Source: Flavihumibacter rivuli
GTDB taxonomy: Bacteria > Bacteroidota > Bacteroidia > Chitinophagales > Chitinophagaceae
Reading direction: 5' to 3'
Length of the DNA: 64,000 bases
Assembly: GCF_018595685.2 (NCBI RefSeq)
Contig: NZ_CP092334.1
Span: 3,686,001 to 3,750,000, forward strand
Below the pieces are notes generated by a model. It had not been told where the DNA came from and did no database searches. It was given only the letters and a program-made list of their open reading frames with translations. Positions 26,679 to 34,678 of this stretch are shown here, piece after piece (the first letter of the stretch is position 1; each line of letters starts with the position of its first letter). A program made the translations under genes and the position numbers.

Positions 26679-26720
26679 ATTAGCTCCGCACCGGTTAGCC
26701 GGAACGGAGCTAATTTTGTT
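26679..26720 (+). terminator. terminator between rpmH and rnpA
   Basis: ATTAGCTCCG (26679-26688) pairs with CGGAGCTAAT (26705-26714), with a second 4-bp stem CCGG/CCGG inside the loop, then TTTTGTTTG. It separates the rpmH transcript from rnpA, which has its own promoter box five bases on. Confidence 0.85.
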
Positions 26721-26724
26721 TGAA

Positions 26725-26732
26725 TACCTTTG
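26725..26732 (+). promoter_or_regulatory. -7 promoter box of rnpA
   Basis: TACCTTTG matches TANNTTTG exactly. It lies after the rpmH terminator and 15 bases before the proposed ATC start at 26748. Confidence 0.55.
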
Positions 26733-26747
26733 TAATAACCCCTTGTT

Positions 26748-27152
26748 ATCAGGAACAGTTTAGGCCATACAGAAAGGATCAAAAAAAAGGAAATAGTGGA
26801 TGCCCTTTTCTCAAAGGGCAAAAGCTTTGCTGTTTTTCCCTATCGCGTCTATTACCTCTGGCTCGATCCCGCATTGGTGAACGGTACAGGCTCACCCGTT
26901 TTGTTTGGCTGTGGCGTAGGGAAAAAGCATTTCAAGAAAGCAGTGGACAGGAACCGGATCAAACGACTGACCAGGGAGGCCTACCGGACACAGAAGCATG
27001 AGCTGCTTGCGGCAATGGCGACAAGGGGAGGTCAGCTTGCGGTATTTTTCATTTTTACGGGCAAGGAATTGCCTCTTTTGGCTGATTGTGTACAAACGGT
27101 AGGGCGAACCCTTCAGCGATTGACCCAAATGGTAAAAGAACGCCATGCCTAG
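26748..27152 (+). CDS. rnpA: ribonuclease P protein component, probable non-standard (ATC) start
   Basis: The family core is clear: a phenylalanine-rich strand ([12 protein letters not shown]) and the RNR motif in [25 protein letters not shown], which binds the RNA subunit. RnpA with the RNase P RNA removes 5' leaders from pre-tRNAs. The first standard start is GTG at 26796, but the in-frame bases before it encode [15 protein letters not shown], the conserved family N-terminus. The frame is closed by TAA at 26736, and between there and this segment no ATG, GTG or TTG occurs. ATC at 26748 would give a 134-residue protein of normal length. yidD overlaps the 3' end by eight bases. Confidence 0.9.
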   Translation: MRNSLGHTERIKKKEIVDALFSKGKSFAVFPYRVYYLWLDPALVNGTGSPVLFGCGVGKKHFKKAVDRNRIKRLTREAYRTQKHELLAAMATRGGQLAVFFIFTGKELPLLADCVQTVGRTLQRLTQMVKERHA

Positions 27153-27378
27153 TTGGCTCAAGACCATATTAAGCTTCCCTTTTATCCTCCTGATCAGGAT
27201 CTACCAATGGGTGATCTCCCCTTTGCTTGGGCCCAAATGCCGTTTTACCCCCACCTGTTCTTCTTATGGGCTGCAGGCCTTCCAGAAGTATGGTCCTATC
27301 AAGGGTTTTTGGCTTACCCTGAAGCGGGTGTCCAAATGCCATCCCTGGGGTGGCAGTGGCTATGACCCCCTTCCCTGA
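27145..27378 (+). CDS. yidD: membrane protein insertion efficiency factor YidD
   Basis: The protein is 77 residues. It has the family pattern of one amphipathic or hydrophobic N-terminal helix ([22 protein letters not shown]) and the conserved [19 protein letters not shown] and [14 protein letters not shown] motifs with three Cys. YidD supports YidC-dependent insertion of inner membrane proteins. It overlaps rnpA by eight bases, so the two are translated from one mRNA. yidC is not in the window. Confidence 0.97.
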   Translation: MPSWLKTILSFPFILLIRIYQWVISPLLGPKCRFTPTCSSYGLQAFQKYGPIKGFWLTLKRVSKCHPWGGSGYDPLP

Positions 27379-27448
27379 ATCGCGAAGCAACAATGAAAAA
27401 AAGATGGGTCCGGGTGTCAGGCCAAGGCGGTCCGTTAACCCCTCTTCC

Positions 27449-28417
27449 TTACAAAACACTAAGCAGCCAATAGTAAGTGGGAATGCCCACGACAATATTG
27501 AATGGGAAGGTGATGGCCAGTGCCATCGGGATATACAATCCCGGGTCGGCCTGGGGAATGGCCAGCCTGAGTGCGGCCGGAACGGCAATATAGGAAGCAC
27601 TACCCGCCAGGATGGCCAGCAGGAAGGCATTGCCATCGGATATGCCCAGGGAATGGGCGATCAGGATGGCCAGTGCGGCATTGATCAGGGGAATGAATAT
27701 CCCAAATGCGGTAAGGAACCACCCGGCTTTCCCGAATGCCTTGATGCGCTTGGCCGCAACAATACCCATATCCAGCAAAAAAACAGCGAGGAAGCCTTTA
27801 AAGATATCTGATGTGAAAGGCTTGATCCCTTCTGCTTGTTTTTCATCGGATACAATTCCGATCACCAGGCTACCCAGGATCATCAGTACCGATCCGTTGC
27901 TGAAAGCTTCTTTCATTATACTGCCAACACTATGGTGATTGGTGTTGGTATCATCATTACTAAACCAGCGGATCAAGGATACCCCGATGATGATGGCCGG
28001 TGATTCCATTAATGCCATGGCCGCCACCATATGGCCGCCAAAGGGAACCTGTTTGTCTGTAAGGAAGGTAGTGGCGGTGATGAAGGTTACAGCGCTTACC
28101 GATCCATAGGTTGCTGCCAATGCACCGGCATTGTATACATCCAGTTTCCGTCTAAGGATGAAATAGGTATACAGGGGAACAAGGATGGAAAATACTATGG
28201 AAAGACCCAGCGTCAGCATGATCTCCTTATTCAATCCGCTGTGCGCAAGTTCCATTCCTCCCTTAAAGCCGATGGAAAACAACAGATAGAGGGACAGGAA
28301 TTTGGAGATCTGGGGTGGGATTTCAAGGTCTGACTTGATCATCGCGGCAACAATACCCAACAGGAAAAACAACAGTGTAGGGTTGGTTAGGTTGCTGATG
28401 ATGATGGATGGATTCAT
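27449..28417 (-). CDS. SbtA-like sodium-dependent bicarbonate transporter family permease
   Basis: The protein is 322 residues from the ATG at 28417; an upstream in-frame ATG at 28453 precedes the -7 box and adds residues outside the family. About ten membrane segments form two inverted repeats. Features include SIGFKGGMELAHSG in the first half and YIAVPAALRLAIPQADPGLYIPMALAITFPFN in the second. SbtA of cyanobacteria imports bicarbonate with Na+. Heterotrophic members are common and their substrate is unproven. No gene for the regulatory PII-like partner SbtB is adjacent. Confidence 0.88.
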   Translation of the reverse strand: MNPSIIISNLTNPTLLFFLLGIVAAMIKSDLEIPPQISKFLSLYLLFSIGFKGGMELAHSGLNKEIMLTLGLSIVFSILVPLYTYFILRRKLDVYNAGALAATYGSVSAVTFITATTFLTDKQVPFGGHMVAAMALMESPAIIIGVSLIRWFSNDDTNTNHHSVGSIMKEAFSNGSVLMILGSLVIGIVSDEKQAEGIKPFTSDIFKGFLAVFLLDMGIVAAKRIKAFGKAGWFLTAFGIFIPLINAALAILIAHSLGISDGNAFLLAILAGSASYIAVPAALRLAIPQADPGLYIPMALAITFPFNIVVGIPTYYWLLSVL

Positions 28418-28434
28418 GTTTGGATGTTGGGGCG

Positions 28435-28442
28435 CAAAGTTA
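28435..28442 (-). promoter_or_regulatory. -7 promoter box of the SbtA-like gene
   Basis: Minus-strand TAACTTTG matches TANNTTTG; 17 bases separate it from the ATG at 28417. Confidence 0.6.
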
Positions 28443-28457
28443 GCCGCATCCAAAATT

Positions 28458-28490
28458 AAAACCTGTCGACCAATATAGCCGACAGGTTTT
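28458..28490 (-). terminator. terminator of the unknown lipoprotein gene
   Basis: AAAACCTGTCG (28458-28468) pairs with CGACAGGTTTT (28480-28490); on the minus strand the stem ends in TTTTAATTTT. It lies 21 bases after the stop of the gene at 28512. Confidence 0.88.
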
Positions 28491-28511
28491 TAGCCATCGA
28501 TAATTTACAAC

Positions 28512-29099
28512 TTACTGTTTTAACATCTTCTCCAGCCTGCCGATGGTTTCCCTTGCGTCCTTGTTGGTGACGAATTTGTAAACCTCGGGGACCTTGCCGT
28601 CCTTGTCGGCTTCCAGGCTGGCGGGCAAACCTTTGTAGGGGCCTACCAGTATGGCATTGTCCATTGCGGAGATCTTCTTGAGTTGCCCGGGTGCAAGGAA
28701 ATTGTTCTTCCTGGCCTCGCTTACATTGGCACCTACCATCAATTGTTTCAGGCTATCCATCCTTTCCATCAATATTTCCTGGCTGATCCTGGCTTCCCTG
28801 GTGCTGGCCTCCCCAAAGGACTGGTAACCGCCGATAAGGGTATCTTTCTTCAGGTTCAGCAGATAGGTTCCGGCTTCCGTAACCGGGAAAGAGCCGGCGC
28901 CATTAAATCCTTCAACGGTAATCTTATCCCCTTTAACAGAAATGGTTGCCTCATTATGGGTAGTGCCGGGTTCGATCTTGATGGCATCGCCATTAATGGT
29001 GAGTTTGCCACTGGCCATTACGACAACCTTTTTCTCAGGGGCAGCCGTACATGCGGCGAGGAGCGCGATCATTGAAAATGCAAGAAGGTTCTTTTTCAT
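28512..29099 (-). CDS. lipoprotein of unknown function
   Basis: The protein is 195 residues with a lipoprotein signal ending in LAAC (Cys17). Residues of about 28-90 look like a small beta domain (GKLTINGDAIKIEPG, then ITVEGFNGAGSF, then GTYLLNLKKD). The rest is helical and charged, with EGMDSLKQLM-like and TIGRLEKML segments. I do not recognise a family with confidence. It lies between the SbtA-like permease and superoxide dismutase genes on the same strand, each separated by a terminator, so it is probably a single-gene unit. Outer or inner membrane anchoring cannot be told. Confidence 0.7.
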   Translation of the reverse strand: MKKNLLAFSMIALLAACTAAPEKKVVVMASGKLTINGDAIKIEPGTTHNEATISVKGDKITVEGFNGAGSFPVTEAGTYLLNLKKDTLIGGYQSFGEASTREARISQEILMERMDSLKQLMVGANVSEARKNNFLAPGQLKKISAMDNAILVGPYKGLPASLEADKDGKVPEVYKFVTNKDARETIGRLEKMLKQ

Positions 29100-29117
29100 G
29101 GTAATGTATTAAAAGCG

Positions 29118-29142
29118 ACGATCCCGCTACCTGCGGGATCGT
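29118..29142 (-). terminator. terminator of the superoxide dismutase gene
   Basis: A perfect 10-bp stem, ACGATCCCGC (29118-29127) with GCGGGATCGT (29133-29142), followed on the minus strand by CGCTTTTAAT. Confidence 0.85.
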
Positions 29143-29167
29143 TATAAAGATAATGTGAAAACGCTCA

Positions 29168-29776
29168 TTATTTGGCCGCATCAGCAAACCTTTCCGCGAT
29201 CTTGTTCCAGTTGATCACGTTCCAGAAGGCACCCAGGTATTCTGCCCTGCGGTTCTGGTACTTCAGGTAGTAGGCGTGTTCCCAAACATCAACGCCCAAA
29301 ATAGGGGTGCCTTTTACTTCGGCAACATCCATCAATGGGTTGTCCTGGTTGGGGGTAGAACTAATCGCCAGTTTGCCATCCTTTACGAGCAACCAGGCCC
29401 AGCCACTGCCAAAACGTGTCATTCCTGCATTGTTGAACTGCTCCTTGAACGCATCGAAAGAACCAAAGGCAGCATTGATCGCATCGGCCAGCGCACCTGT
29501 CGGTTGGCCGCCAGCGTTAGGCGCCAGGCTTTCCCAGAAGAAAGTGTGGTTCCAGTGGCCACCGCCATTGTTGCGAACGGCAGCAGAAATGGATCCTGCA
29601 ACAGCCACCAGTTCTTCCAGTGATTTGCCTTCGTTGGGGGTGCCGGCAATGGCCTTGTTCAGGTTGTCTACATATGCCTGGTGGTGCTTGCCGTGGTGGA
29701 TCTGCATGGTAAGGGTGTCAATATGTGGCTCCAGTGCATCATGTGCATAAGGGAGCGCGGGTAGTGTGAATGCCAT
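29168..29776 (-). CDS. Fe/Mn superoxide dismutase
   Basis: The protein is 202 residues without a signal peptide. Metal ligands are visible: His27 (in [11 protein letters not shown]), His77 (in [11 protein letters not shown]), Asp163 and His167 (in DVWEHAYY). The GGGH stretch and the Gln in TPNQDNPLM favour the Mn-type or cambialistic subgroup over the Fe-type. It converts superoxide to oxygen and peroxide in the cytoplasm. A minus-strand TAATTTTG box (29824-29831) lies 47 bases upstream. Metal preference is inferred. Confidence 0.96.
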   Translation of the reverse strand: MAFTLPALPYAHDALEPHIDTLTMQIHHGKHHQAYVDNLNKAIAGTPNEGKSLEELVAVAGSISAAVRNNGGGHWNHTFFWESLAPNAGGQPTGALADAINAAFGSFDAFKEQFNNAGMTRFGSGWAWLLVKDGKLAISSTPNQDNPLMDVAEVKGTPILGVDVWEHAYYLKYQNRRAEYLGAFWNVINWNKIAERFADAAK

Positions 29777-29823
29777 AGTATTAATGTTTATTTATAGCGT
29801 GAATAAAACTTGTAAAGGAGAAA

Positions 29824-29831
29824 CAAAATTA
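29824..29831 (-). promoter_or_regulatory. -7 promoter box of the superoxide dismutase gene
   Basis: Minus-strand TAATTTTG matches TANNTTTG exactly, 47 bases before the ATG at 29776. Confidence 0.55.
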
Positions 29832-29880
29832 ATGGCATAAGGTTTCAGGAAAAAATTATCTACCCTGACCGTTCATGTAA

Positions 29881-29922
29881 AACTTGCATTAAAATGCGAT
29901 TAACTGCATAAAACTGCAATAA
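29881..29922 (+). repeat. three phased direct repeats upstream of susC
   Basis: AACTTGCATTAA (29881-29892), AACTGCATAA (29902-29911) and AACTGCAATAA (29912-29922) are near copies, with starts 21 and 10 bases apart, close to two and one helical turns. They lie about 60-100 bases before the susC ATG. They look like binding sites for an activator or repressor; that role is inferred. Confidence 0.5.
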
Positions 29923-29984
29923 TTGTTTATATATTACCTTGTCACAATTCTTTTTTTCTAAACACTGCTTAAAACTTTATCAGT

Positions 29985-32900
29985 ATGAGAAAACTACTGC
30001 TATGGGTAAACATAGTGGCCACACTATGTCTGCCCCTGCTGGGTATTGCCCAGCAACGGCAGGTCAGCGGGAAAGTAACCAATGCGAAAGGTGAACCCCT
30101 CAATGCTGCATCTGTCCTGGTCAAAGGAGGCAATTCAGGCACCTCCACCAATGAAGAGGGTAATTTCAACCTGGTCGTCAATGACAACAATGCCGTACTG
30201 GTGGTCTCCTCCGCCGGTTATCAACAACAGGAAGTTAAAGTAGGGAACCGCTCCATTATCTCCATTGTACTAAAGGAAGGTGATAACATGGAGGAAGTGG
30301 TGGTGACCGCTTTCGGCGTGAAACGCGAGAAGCGGGCACTGGGCTATTCTGCACAGGAGATCAAGGGTACTGACCTGGTAAATGCCAGGCAACCCAACGT
30401 GCTCAATGCCATGCAGGGCAAGCTGGCAGGGGTGCAGATCAACAGTACGGGTGGTGCACCCGGACAAGGTTCAAGGATCGTTATCCGTGGTATCAAGTCA
30501 TTGGATCCTTCCAAAGACAACCAGCCTTTGTTCGTGATCGATGGGATCATTATGGATAACAGTACCACCACCGGTCTGTCGGGTAATGACCAATCCGGCC
30601 TGAGGGGTATGTCCAACCGTGCTGCCGATATCAACCCTGATGACATTGAAACGCTTTCCGTACTGAAGGGCGGCGCCGCAACAGCCCTATATGGTCAGGC
30701 CGGCTCCAATGGCGTGGTGGTGATCACCACCAAATCGGCAAAGTCCGGCAAGATGCGCGTGAATTTCTCTACCACTTATGGTGTTGACCAGGTGAACAAG
30801 TTCCCCGATGTACAACGCACCTATTCCCAGGGTTACCTTGGGGTGTATGATCCGGCCAGTTTCTGGCCCAGCTGGGGGCCAACCACTGAAGCGGCCAAGG
30901 CGATTGATCCCACCCATCCTGACCGCATCTACCATCACTACAAGCAGGGCTACCAGGATGGTAACCAATTCCGGGCCAGTGTGAATTTGTCGGGTGGTAC
31001 AGAAAAGGCATTGCTCACCTCTTCCTTCTCCTATTTCAAGCAGAACGGAACCATTCCCAATACGGATTACAAGAATATCTCCGCAAGGATCGGTGGCCAG
31101 TTCAAGTTGAGTGAAAAGTTGAAGTTCAGCCCATCCATTTATTACATCAATTCCGGTGGCTACCGCTACAATGCAGATCGCTACAATGAAAGCCTGACCT
31201 ATTGGTCGCCCAGATGGGATGTGATGGATTATATCAATCCCGACGGTACCATGAAGACCTATGGCAACAACAACCCGGTTTATGGTACGGCCACCAACCG
31301 TTACAAGGATGACGTGAACAGGATCATTGCCAATGGCCTGGTAAGCTATAGCCCTGTGAAATGGCTGACGATCGACTACCGTTTCGGGATCGACTATTAT
31401 GCGGATTTCAGGACACATACAGCTCCCGGCCCTAAGGGCATTACCGGGGAAAGGCCATATGAGGATAACGGTTTAGGCTTCGTGTATGAGTACCGGATCA
31501 ACAACAGGATCCTCAACTCCAACCTGATCGCTACCATGCGCAAATCATGGACAGATAAGTTCAATACAATTCTTCGGGTAGGCCATGACGTTAGGGACAG
31601 AAAATTCCAGAGCCTGGTTGCCGAGGGTGAGGAACTGGATATACCGGACCTGCTGAGCCTCAACAATACCAAGTTCAGGACCAATAGCCAGAACAATAGC
31701 ATGTACCGTATTGTCAGTGTTTTCGGGGACCTTACCCTGAGCTGGGATAATTACCTCTTCCTTACCCTGACCGGAAGGAATGACTGGTCTTCCACACTGG
31801 CCAAGGGTAACAACTCTTTCTTCTATCCATCAGCCAGCTTGTCTTATGTCTTCTCTGACATGTTCAACCTGCCGGATTGGATCAGCCTTGGAAAACTCAG
31901 GGCTTCCTATGCAGAGATCGGTAAGGATACCGATCCCTACCGGAACAACTCTTATTATACCTCCACCCAATTGCAATCCAACGGCCAGATCCTCTGGACC
32001 AGGGCGGATTCTCGTGGTGACCTGAACCTGAAGCCGGAGCGCACCAAGACCATTGAACTGGGGGCGGATTTCAGGTTCCTGAAGAACAGGCTGGGATTGG
32101 AATTCACCTGGTATAAGCTCAGGAGTGTAGACCAGATCATCCCTGTAAGCGTGTCACCATCCACCGGTTATACGCAGTTCTTCCTGAATGCGGGTGAGTT
32201 GGAGAACAAGGGAATTGAGATCGGGTTGACCGCCACACCGGTGGAAACACGTGATTTCCGTTGGGACGTAAGTGTGAACTATTCCCGTAACCGCAACAAG
32301 GTGCTGGCCCTGACCTCCGGCCTAACCGAGATCACGGTTGCGAGCCAGTTTGGTTATGCAGGCTCAACGGCAACGATGAAGTATGTTCCCGGTTATCCAG
32401 TAGGCAATATTTATGGGTCAACCTATCTCAGGTATTACGGTGATAAGGAAGATGACAAGACCACTGTTGATGGCAGCCTGCCATGGGTGATCGCCAGTAG
32501 TGGTTCTAATGCTGGATTCCCTGTTCGTGACGGGGCACAGCGTATCCTTGGTAACTCTCAGCCCAAATGGATCGGTGGTATCACCAATACATTCACCTAT
32601 AAGAACTTGTCACTTTCCTTCCTGTTCGATACCCAGCAGGGCCAGTTCCGCTACAACCAGCTGGATAATTTCATGAGTGCATTTGGTATTGCGGCCTATA
32701 CAGAGAACCGTAACGATACTAGGGTATTCAATGGTGTATTGAATAATGGAACCACCAATACCCAGTCCGTATGGTTGGGACAAGGGGTAGGTCCCGATGG
32801 CCGCAATTATGGCAATGGTTATTACAGGAATGTGTACCGGTCTATCACAGAGAATTTTGTGGAAGACGCTTCCTGGGTTCGTTTGCGCAACCTCAGCCTC

Positions 32901-33113
32901 AGCTACCAGTTCTCCAGGGACCTGTTAGGCAAGACCTTTATTGATGGTGCTTCCATTACCCTTACAGGGAACAACCTTTGGCTTATTACCAATTATTCAG
33001 GTTTCGATCCTGAGAGTTCCAGTTCTTCAGCAGGAAGTAATGTGGATGCCTTCAGTGGATTTACCTACCCTGCCGTAAGAAGCCTGTTGCTAACCTTGAA
33101 CTTAAACTTTTAA
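29985..33113 (+). CDS. SusC/RagA-family TonB-linked outer membrane transporter
   Basis: The protein is 1042 residues with a signal peptide (cleavage near GIA-Q at 22). A carboxypeptidase-regulatory-like domain covers about 24-95, then a TonB box region (MEEVVVTAFGVKREK), the plug (about 115-235, with VRGIKSL-like and DIETLSVLKGGAATALYG motifs), and a 22-strand barrel ending in Phe. SusC barrels import oligosaccharides or peptides with TonB energy, with the SusD lipoprotein as lid. SusD follows after 11 bases. No glycanase, sensor or sigma/anti-sigma gene is adjacent, so the substrate is unknown. Confidence 0.95.
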   Translation: MRKLLLWVNIVATLCLPLLGIAQQRQVSGKVTNAKGEPLNAASVLVKGGNSGTSTNEEGNFNLVVNDNNAVLVVSSAGYQQQEVKVGNRSIISIVLKEGDNMEEVVVTAFGVKREKRALGYSAQEIKGTDLVNARQPNVLNAMQGKLAGVQINSTGGAPGQGSRIVIRGIKSLDPSKDNQPLFVIDGIIMDNSTTTGLSGNDQSGLRGMSNRAADINPDDIETLSVLKGGAATALYGQAGSNGVVVITTKSAKSGKMRVNFSTTYGVDQVNKFPDVQRTYSQGYLGVYDPASFWPSWGPTTEAAKAIDPTHPDRIYHHYKQGYQDGNQFRASVNLSGGTEKALLTSSFSYFKQNGTIPNTDYKNISARIGGQFKLSEKLKFSPSIYYINSGGYRYNADRYNESLTYWSPRWDVMDYINPDGTMKTYGNNNPVYGTATNRYKDDVNRIIANGLVSYSPVKWLTIDYRFGIDYYADFRTHTAPGPKGITGERPYEDNGLGFVYEYRINNRILNSNLIATMRKSWTDKFNTILRVGHDVRDRKFQSLVAEGEELDIPDLLSLNNTKFRTNSQNNSMYRIVSVFGDLTLSWDNYLFLTLTGRNDWSSTLAKGNNSFFYPSASLSYVFSDMFNLPDWISLGKLRASYAEIGKDTDPYRNNSYYTSTQLQSNGQILWTRADSRGDLNLKPERTKTIELGADFRFLKNRLGLEFTWYKLRSVDQIIPVSVSPSTGYTQFFLNAGELENKGIEIGLTATPVETRDFRWDVSVNYSRNRNKVLALTSGLTEITVASQFGYAGSTATMKYVPGYPVGNIYGSTYLRYYGDKEDDKTTVDGSLPWVIASSGSNAGFPVRDGAQRILGNSQPKWIGGITNTFTYKNLSLSFLFDTQQGQFRYNQLDNFMSAFGIAAYTENRNDTRVFNGVLNNGTTNTQSVWLGQGVGPDGRNYGNGYYRNVYRSITENFVEDASWVRLRNLSLSYQFSRDLLGKTFIDGASITLTGNNLWLITNYSGFDPESSSSSAGSNVDAFSGFTYPAVRSLLLTLNLNF

Positions 33114-33124
33114 CCTGATCGATC

Positions 33125-34534
33125 ATGAAAAAGATAACCCAATTCATCATAATGGCCGGGTTGGTAACGGGGCTCAGTTCCTGTGAGAAGTACCTGGACG
33201 TGAATACCAATCCAAACGCGGCCACCAAACCTCCCATTAAAGGTTTGCTATCCAGGGTGACCTATGATGCAGCCCAAAATGTATTCAGGGTTTCCAATAT
33301 TACTTCCTATTACGTGCAGTACCTGTCTTCGCCCAACGCAGCCAGTCCGGCCGATACTTATGAACCCATTGATGCGAGTGGTACCTGGACGGAGTTGTAT
33401 GATAACATGAGTGATGCCTACGACCTGCACCAGTTGGGCGTTGAGAATGGTTCCACCCAATACCAGGGTGTGGCAAAGGTCCTGCAGGCGATGGACCTGA
33501 TCCATGTGCATGACCTCTGGGGTGCAGCACCATTCAGTAATGCTTTTACAGGGGCAAGTGTAGCGCCTACCTATGACAATGCGGAAACCATCTATGCCAG
33601 TATCCTGAAATTGCTGGATGATGGCATTGCCTTGCTGGGCCAGACACCCGCTGGCACCACATTGCCAACCGATAATTCCGACCTGATCCATAATGGGAAT
33701 GTTGCCTCCTGGGTCAGGACAGCCCATGCATTGAAAGCCCGTATGCTCAATAGGGTAAGCAAGACCACCAATTACAATGCTTCCGCTGTTCTGGCAGAAG
33801 TTGAAGCTGCTTATACTGCACCAGGACAGGATGCTGCGATCAGGACCTTCGATGTGCGCAACCCCTGGTGCCAGGTGGCGGTCAACAACCAGGCGTTGCT
33901 GCTCGACGGCTGGTTATCGGAGCAGTTGATCGATGCCATGAACGGCAAGAGCTTTGGCATTTTTGATAAGCGCCTCGAGAAAATGACGGACCCAACCAAG
34001 TTTGGTGATTACAGGGGTACGCCAAATGGAAGGGGAAGGAGCGGATCCGGCATCAATAATGAGGAATGCTATATCAATACCACCGGGTATTATTCCAGCA
34101 CCGGTTCGCCACTTTATATTGCAAGTTTGGAAGAAGTGCGTTTCATTGAAGCGGAAGCTGCATTGAGGGCAGGCAACAGGGAAAGGGCTTATGCCGCCTA
34201 CCTGAAGGGAATCAGGGAAAGTTTTGATAAGATGGGTGTTGCCGCTGCAGACCGGGATGCCTACCTGAATGATGCCAGTGTTGCAGTTGGATCCGATGCC
34301 CTGACCCTTGAGTTGATCTTTAAGGAAAAGTACAAGGCGCTCTTCCTGAGTCCGGAAACCTGGTCGGATGCAAGGCGTGCGGATTACCAGTACAAGGATT
34401 TTGGATTGCCGCTGAACGCCTCTACATCAGCTTTTGTCAGGAGGTTGGTTTACCCCACTGTGGAAACCAGCCGGAATGGGGCCAATGCGCCTGATATTAC
34501 AGATGTGACATCAAGGTTGTGGTGGGATCGCTGA
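33125..34534 (+). CDS. SusD/RagB-family (SusD-like_2) lipoprotein
   Basis: The protein is 469 residues with a lipoprotein signal ending in LSSC (Cys20), directly followed by EKYLDVNTNPNAAT, the start typical of the SusD-like_2 branch. TPR-like helical segments and the C-terminal SPETWSDARRADYQ region match the family. It caps the SusC barrel and binds substrate at the cell surface. The SusD-like_2 branch is often tied to peptide or non-starch substrates, so peptides or glycopeptides are possible. It is co-transcribed with susC and ends at a strong terminator. Confidence 0.93.
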   Translation: MKKITQFIIMAGLVTGLSSCEKYLDVNTNPNAATKPPIKGLLSRVTYDAAQNVFRVSNITSYYVQYLSSPNAASPADTYEPIDASGTWTELYDNMSDAYDLHQLGVENGSTQYQGVAKVLQAMDLIHVHDLWGAAPFSNAFTGASVAPTYDNAETIYASILKLLDDGIALLGQTPAGTTLPTDNSDLIHNGNVASWVRTAHALKARMLNRVSKTTNYNASAVLAEVEAAYTAPGQDAAIRTFDVRNPWCQVAVNNQALLLDGWLSEQLIDAMNGKSFGIFDKRLEKMTDPTKFGDYRGTPNGRGRSGSGINNEECYINTTGYYSSTGSPLYIASLEEVRFIEAEAALRAGNRERAYAAYLKGIRESFDKMGVAAADRDAYLNDASVAVGSDALTLELIFKEKYKALFLSPETWSDARRADYQYKDFGLPLNASTSAFVRRLVYPTVETSRNGANAPDITDVTSRLWWDR

Positions 34535-34551
34535 TCTTTTCGAATTGAACC

Positions 34552-34584
34552 AAACGGGGTGAATGCATTTCACCCCGTTTTTTT
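34552..34584 (+). terminator. terminator of the SusC/SusD operon
   Basis: A perfect 12-bp stem, AAACGGGGTGAA (34552-34563) with TTCACCCCGTTT (34569-34580), continuing into a T tract up to 34584. Confidence 0.93.
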
Positions 34585-34678
34585 ATGCCCTATACGGGAT
34601 GATCATTTATCCGTTACATGGGGTACTGTGATGCTGCTGCCCGGGAATAGTGGTAAATTCATAGCCTGATCTCAGCCA

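Noticed and set aside
29168-29776. Superoxide dismutase read as strictly iron type
   Set aside because: The GGGH and NQDNP features point to Mn-type or cambialistic enzymes; metal choice left open.
30687-31418. Long open frame (243 codons) antisense to susC
   Set aside because: It mirrors the codon bias of the strong SusC gene on the other strand, has no family features and no promoter.
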